Origin: JAGMCF01 sp964398885
Lineage (GTDB): Bacteria; Cloacimonadota; Cloacimonadia; JGIOTU-2
Assembly (NCBI GenBank): GCA_964398885.1
Contig: CAYNOU010000053.1
Coordinates: 1-18,910 of the forward strand
Direction: 5' to 3'
Length of the DNA: 18,910 bases
In this document: positions 15,271-18,910 of the stretch, piece after piece
Layout of the letters: every line of letters starts with the position of its first letter
How positions within the stretch are numbered: position 1 is the stretch's first letter
Notes under the pieces: model-generated
Told to the model about the DNA's origin: nothing
Seen by the model: only the letters and a program-made list of their open reading frames with translations
Databases searched by the model: none
Translations under genes and position numbers: made by a program

Positions 15271-15957
15271 CTATGTATATTTTATCTTCTTAACCATACC
15301 AAATCCTCTTGAGACAGATTTTCCTAATCCTAAATAATCTGGCAAGAAAAAATTTGTTTTAAAAACTCCATTAAAAGCATTCATCTCAGTAGATTTTAAT
15401 TTTGTAGATAATTCTTGCATTAAAAGTTCAGTATATATTTGTTTTTCTACATTATAACTTAGTGATTTTGAAATACTAATAATATTACCAATTAATATTC
15501 CTTTTAATAATTCATTTATCTTTCTATATCTTTCATCAAAATTTAAAATTGTCTTTATCTTTTTATATTTCTCATAATTCTCTTGATTCAAAGCCATCCA
15601 GGGAGATAAGAATTGATAATCAATATAATCTTTACTAATTCCAAATTCTTCCTCTTTTAATGAAATTGATTTTTCAAAGATAGTCTCTTCTTTATCACCA
15701 ATTTTAATATTATTCAACTCCATAAAAACTTGCTTTAGAACTGTAATACCTTGTTTTATGCCGATAATTGCTGGATGTCCATCAATGGTTTTGAACTGGA
15801 TTTGTGGGTAAGAATATCTTAGTTTTCCATTTTCAAGATGATTATGGATAAGATTGTAATTTGGATATTTATTGGCAAGGAATCCACGAAATTTTGGAAT
15901 GTCAGTTTTTCGCAGATGTGAAGAGAGAAAGACAATCTTTAATACTTTTATTTTCAT
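15271..15957 (-). CDS. cas6: CRISPR repeat-processing endoribonuclease Cas6 (Cas6b-like)
   Basis: 228 aa. It cuts the array transcript within repeats to give crRNAs with a 5' tag. The N-terminal half has the Cas6b pattern: KFRGFLANKYPNYNLIHNHL, then RYSYPQIQFKTIDGHPAIIG, where His residues in LIHNH are candidates for catalysis. The C-terminal GLGKSVSRGFGMVKKI is the glycine-rich RNA-binding loop of RAMP proteins. The start ATG 15957 has only a weak purine tract upstream. The gene stands first in the module, after the terminator at 16193-16227, with array 2 directly downstream. Part of its 3' end is duplicated as a relic beyond array 2. Confidence 0.93.
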   Translation of the reverse strand: MKIKVLKIVFLSSHLRKTDIPKFRGFLANKYPNYNLIHNHLENGKLRYSYPQIQFKTIDGHPAIIGIKQGITVLKQVFMELNNIKIGDKEETIFEKSISLKEEEFGISKDYIDYQFLSPWMALNQENYEKYKKIKTILNFDERYRKINELLKGILIGNIISISKSLSYNVEKQIYTELLMQELSTKLKSTEMNAFNGVFKTNFFLPDYLGLGKSVSRGFGMVKKIKYT

Positions 15958-16192
15958 TAGTTTTCTTTTAATATTCCAAGAAATCCATTTATGTCTATCT
16001 GTCTTTATCTTGTAACTTTTTAGTAAATTTCTTTTTGTAATAATTACTTGTCAATAAATAATATTGAATTCCAAAAATATTTACCTTTTTCTACTCATCT
16101 TAAGATTGATTGCTATCAAAGGAGTAAATCATAAACACAGATAATAATATAAAATTTATTCAACAATATAATTCCTAATATTTCGCTAATAT
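15958..16192 (-). promoter_or_regulatory. Noncoding region upstream of cas6, presumed promoter of the cas module
   Basis: This AT-rich gap lies between the terminator after the methyltransferase fragment and cas6, so a promoter for cas6 and possibly all downstream cas genes is expected here. A perfect TTGACA occurs on the minus strand at 16054-16049, but the sequence 17-18 nt further (GAAATT/AAATTT) is a poor -10. I see no coding frame or repeat here. Confidence 0.3.
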
Positions 16193-16227
16193 AAAAACCT
16201 CCCTTAACCAATTCAAGAGAGGTAATT
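16193..16227 (-). terminator. Intrinsic terminator, probably bidirectional, after the methyltransferase fragment
   Basis: ACCTCCCTT (16197-16205), 9-nt loop, AAGAGAGGT (16215-16223): a 9-bp stem with one G-U pair. A T-tract follows on the minus strand (plus-strand As 16193-16197), and the plus strand also has a T-run after 16225. It ends transcription entering from hsdM and the AlbA gene and isolates the cas module. Confidence 0.75.
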
Positions 16228-16252
16228 TTTTTATTGAATTTAAAAATTTTAT

Positions 16253-16534
16253 TTAGAAATCATTTTTTCGTTTATTAACCACCTTACAAATTGCTCTAAT
16301 ATGTTCAGGAGTTGTTCCGCAGCATCCTCCGATAATTGAAACACCAGCTTTTATCAATTCCTTTGTTTTTTCACCAAAAAATTCTGGAGTTTCAGAGTAT
16401 ATCAATTTTCCATTTTTCATTTCAGGAATTCCTGCATTAGACTGTATTATTATCGGAAGTATTGTTAATTTTTTAAATTCATGAGCAATCTTAATCATAT
16501 TTTCAATTCCGTTTCAGCAATCTCCATTCAGCAT
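16253..16534 (-). pseudogene. C-terminal fragment of a homocysteine S-methyltransferase
   Basis: The readable part includes GIENMIKIAHEFKKL, a PIIIQSNAGIPE segment and GVSIIGGCCGTTPEHIRAIC, the C-terminal third of the methionine-synthase-type homocysteine-binding (TIM-barrel) domain. The GGCCGTT pair gives two of the zinc-binding cysteines; the third lies in the NCG segment, here GDC followed by a TGA nonsense codon (16517-16519). The first two thirds of a normal ~300-aa protein are absent: the fragment begins exactly at the TAATG junction with the CARF-tail duplicate. A short frame from ATG 16498 could still be translated but would lack most of the domain. It is unrelated to defence and looks like a recombination scar. 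Confidence 0.88.
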
Positions 16535-16593
16535 TATTTCATATCCTCTAAGAGCTTCTTTCCTTTTTCTGTAATTACATATTTTTGTTTTGT
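16499..16593. repeat. 95-bp direct repeat, copy 2, at the upstream edge of the cas module
   Basis: Matches 7550-7644 at 92 of 95 positions. It encodes on the minus strand the same 19-aa tail, TKQKYVITEKGKKLLEDMK, and stop (16534-16536) as the CARF gene, here without any upstream CARF domain: 11 bp further is the stop codon of the AlbA-domain gene. The tail is therefore a non-functional remnant in this copy, and the following methyltransferase sequence continues properly. Confidence 0.93.
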
Positions 16594-16604
16594 GTTTTTA
16601 TGGT

Positions 16605-18137
16605 CTATTCATTTTTTTCAATTACTTTCCAGTGTCCACCTTTTGCAGGACCTATTCTTTTTATAATATTTTTTTTCTTTAATGTGTCCAAATGCTTTTG
16701 AATTGCGGATTGGTTAATACCAATAGATTTGGAAATCTCTTTTCGTGAAATTTTAGGATTATTAGTTATCAATTTCAATATGTCAATTTGTCTTTCTGAT
16801 AAACTTTCTGACCACTTTTCTGACCACTTTTCTGACCACCCTTCACCCTTAGTTTTTACTCTAGTCTTTTCCACAGTTTTTTGTAGAGATTCAGGATGTA
16901 TTTTGATAGTTGCGAGAAAATAAGTTCTATCATCGTCAGTTTCAAAAATTGGTGGTGGTGAGCCATTTTTCTCTAAACTATCATAAATAATTGGAAAACC
17001 TGTGCTTCTTCCTTCAGTAAGGTCCAATTCTTTTAAAAAATCTCCAATCCTTCTGTTACGATAATCTCTTGCAACTATACGATGTTTTTTTAACATTTTG
17101 TTATCTATTGGTGGTAAAGGACCAGGAAAACTTAAAACTTCTATTCTGTCAGTTAGTATTTGAACTTCAATTGGATTATCTCTATCATAACCACGATGAT
17201 ATACAGCATTTGCCAAAACTTCCTCAATTGCTTGAAAAGGATAATTATAAAATCGCTTACTTTTAGGTTTATCTTCAACTTTTTGAACTTCTTCATGAAT
17301 AATATTTGTTTTTATAAAATCAAGAGTATCCTGCAATTGTTTATCTATTGGCCCTGTGAAAATTTTTTCAGAAAAACTTCTTCCCACCTTACCATGATGG
17401 ATAACAGCTTCTATTCTTGCACCACGAAAAAATTTATCAGGTTTTTCATTGAATAATAGCAATCCAGCATTTATTGGTCGCAAATATTCAGAAGGTCCTT
17501 TGGCAATTTGCATTTGACGACATAGTTTAGAAAACTCAATACTTTTGCTTTCCTTATAAAGATTACTTTTAACAGTTCGTAAATATTTTTGAATTAAATC
17601 AAGATTCAAATCACTTATATTAGCAGTATGATTTATTCTATCATCAAATGGTATTCTTGCAGCCATTTCAAATAATCTTCTTTCTTCCATTGACCCTGGT
17701 TGAACTTTTTTAGTTACTGAACCTTTTTTAATGTATGTGGCTTTCTCTGTTTTCTGATTATTAAGGCTAACAAAAGTTTTATATGGACGATTATCACCAG
17801 CAGGTGCCCAGATAATAAAAATCAATTTACCATTTTTCATGAAAGGTTGCGTTATAGGTGTATACTCTGGAAATATTTTATGGGAAAACTCAACTATTTT
17901 CTTCTGAATGTAATCAATAGATTTTTTAGGTAGACCTACAGGAGGCAGTTTTGCAATTCCTTTGTCTTCTTCAACACCTAAAATTATATAACCACCTCCC
18001 CAGTTGTTAATATCATTTGCATAAGCACAAATAGAATGCAAGATTGGAGTAGGATTCCAGCCTTTCTTGAATTCTATACGATCCCATTCAATAGTATTTC
18101 CGGAAAGTAATTCATCAATATTTATTGGTAATGCCAT
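16605..18137 (-). CDS. AlbA_2 / RecG-like ATP-binding protein with C-terminal winged helix, R-M associated
   Basis: 510 aa. Residues about 10-140 are an AlbA_2 (Schlafen-like) domain, with IEFKKGW, GGGYIILGVEED and KATYIKKGS as landmarks. About 270-400 is a GHKL-type ATPase region, IEEVLANAVYHRGYD, RNRRIGDFLKEL and GRSTGFPIIYDSL. After a linker with repeated EKWS units, residues about 450-510 form a winged helix (SRKEISKSIGINQSAIQKHL). Proteins of this design are often encoded inside type I R-M operons next to hsdM and are thought to be regulators or accessory defence factors; the reaction is not established. GGAG precedes the start, 1 nt after the hsdM stop. The gene appears complete, but the expected hsdS does not follow. 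Confidence 0.85.
   Translation of the reverse strand: MALPINIDELLSGNTIEWDRIEFKKGWNPTPILHSICAYANDINNWGGGYIILGVEEDKGIAKLPPVGLPKKSIDYIQKKIVEFSHKIFPEYTPITQPFMKNGKLIFIIWAPAGDNRPYKTFVSLNNQKTEKATYIKKGSVTKKVQPGSMEERRLFEMAARIPFDDRINHTANISDLNLDLIQKYLRTVKSNLYKESKSIEFSKLCRQMQIAKGPSEYLRPINAGLLLFNEKPDKFFRGARIEAVIHHGKVGRSFSEKIFTGPIDKQLQDTLDFIKTNIIHEEVQKVEDKPKSKRFYNYPFQAIEEVLANAVYHRGYDRDNPIEVQILTDRIEVLSFPGPLPPIDNKMLKKHRIVARDYRNRRIGDFLKELDLTEGRSTGFPIIYDSLEKNGSPPPIFETDDDRTYFLATIKIHPESLQKTVEKTRVKTKGEGWSEKWSEKWSESLSERQIDILKLITNNPKISRKEISKSIGINQSAIQKHLDTLKKKNIIKRIGPAKGGHWKVIEKNE
16805..16839. repeat. Three tandem 12-bp repeats in the AlbA-domain gene
   Basis: The unit TTTTCTGACCAC occurs almost exactly three times (TCTGACCAC at 16807, 16819 and 16831). 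It encodes WSEKWSEKWSE in the linker before the winged helix. Copy-number changes stay in frame and would alter linker length only. Confidence 0.9.
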
Positions 18138-18138
18138 A

Positions 18139-18909
18139 TTATTTTTTCTCCAGAGTTAATATTTTATGAATATTCGTTTTAATTTCTTTTTCCAATTTAT
18201 GGGCTTCTTCATTTAATTCTTCTAATTCGTCATTGTATTCTTTGAGACGCTCATTAAAATCATAATCATCTTCTTCCTGTTCAAGAACTCCAACATATCT
18301 ACCTGGATTTAAACTCCAGTTTTGCTCTTTTATTTCTTTAATATTTGCAGATTTGCATAATCCCTTAACATCTTTATAATTATTATCTGGAAAATAATTC
18401 TTCCAATCTTCAGTTAATTTATCAACTATTTTAATATCTCTTTCAAGTACGGATATTTCATTATTATCTTCCTTACTCTTTTTCTGTTTTTTCCCAATTT
18501 CTTCCAATTGCATATTAATACTATCTTTTTGTTTTTCTAAACTTTTGATAAAGTCAATTTCCAGTTCTTCTCCACGATATAATCTAACAATATTTGAGAT
18601 GAATTCAATTTGTGCAGGTATGAACTCTCTGTGAGCTCTATCAATTTGTGTGTAAATATTTCTGGCATCTATAAATAAAACCTTATTTCTTCTATCAGTA
18701 TTTTTCTTACCTTTATCAAAGAACCACAATGTGCATGGCAGTGTAACAGTATAAAAGAAATTTGGACCAATTGCAACCATAACATCAACTGCATTTTTAT
18801 CTTCAATTAGTTTTCTTCTAATTGCTTTTTCATTTCCGCTGGCATCAGAAGCGGAATTTGCCATAACAAAACCTGCTCTACCTTTTTCATTTAGAGCACT
18901 GTAAAAAAT
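18139..18909 (-). CDS. hsdM: Type I restriction-modification methyltransferase HsdM, C-terminal part
   Basis: The frame is open to the window edge, so the N-terminus and the SAM-binding and NPPF/DPPF motifs lie outside. Visible are YSALNEKGRAGFVMANSASD, EKAIRRKLIEDKNAVDVMVA, and FFYTVTLPCTLWFFDKGK, the end of the N6-adenine methyltransferase domain, then FIDARNIYTQIDRAHREF, and a charged coiled-coil C-terminus ending in EKEIKTNIHKILTLEKK, which in HsdM contacts HsdS. An internal ATG at 18864 is not the real start because the conserved sequence continues before it. The stop lies 1 nt before the AlbA-domain gene. Confidence 0.92.
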   Translation of the reverse strand: MFYSALNEKGRAGFVMANSASDASGNEKAIRRKLIEDKNAVDVMVAIGPNFFYTVTLPCTLWFFDKGKKNTDRRNKVLFIDARNIYTQIDRAHREFIPAQIEFISNIVRLYRGEELEIDFIKSLEKQKDSINMQLEEIGKKQKKSKEDNNEISVLERDIKIVDKLTEDWKNYFPDNNYKDVKGLCKSANIKEIKEQNWSLNPGRYVGVLEQEEDDYDFNERLKEYNDELEELNEEAHKLEKEIKTNIHKILTLEKK

Positions 18910-18910
18910 T

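Overview
The window is AT-rich (by eye under about 30% G+C) bacterial DNA. Almost every gene lies on the minus strand and many have clear Shine-Dalgarno sites of the AGGAG type. It reads as a defence island from a metagenome-type assembly: a 100-N scaffold gap is flanked by a perfect 55-bp overlap. I cannot fix the phylum. Read in the direction of transcription, from high to low coordinates, the order is as follows. (1) The C-terminal part of a type I restriction-modification HsdM, running off the window edge, is followed 1 nt later by an AlbA_2/ATPase/winged-helix accessory protein; the hsdS and hsdR genes expected next are absent. (2) A 95-bp direct repeat (copy 2) holds the last 19 codons of the CARF gene joined to a homocysteine S-methyltransferase fragment, closed by a terminator. 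(3) A type III-A CRISPR module follows: cas6, array 2, an eroded second cas6 tail, cas10, csm2, csm3, csm4, csm5, array 1 and a short CARF-only gene. (4) Copy 1 of the 95-bp direct repeat lies exactly 8949 bp from copy 2. (5) A type III restriction subunit (res), a PIN-domain protein and its small overlapping partner form the next operon, closed by a terminator. (6) A type III methyltransferase (mod) is preceded by a duplicated mod N-terminus interrupted by a GC-rich palindromic element. (7) A DUF2971 protein lies next to a higher-GC left edge with a convergent partial ORF.

The CRISPR module looks biochemically competent for interference. Cas10 keeps the HD motif, GGDD and a four-cysteine zinc site; Csm3 keeps the equivalent of its catalytic Asp; Cas6 looks complete. 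Two things are unusual. First, no two of the 13 repeats are identical: an 18-nt core and a TTAAAC-like block at a fixed distance are conserved, but the 8 nt between them vary freely, and no cas1/cas2 is present. The arrays therefore look old and no longer acquiring spacers. Second, the only visible reader of the cyclic oligoadenylate signal is a CARF domain with no HEPN or other effector domain. It ends in a 19-aa tail that is repeated 8.9 kb away at the other end of the module.

The parts worth following up are the repeat-bounded cas module, the cas6 relic beside array 2 (evidence of cas6/array duplication), the core-conserved decayed arrays, the effector-less CARF gene, and the false gap that makes an intact mod gene look broken.
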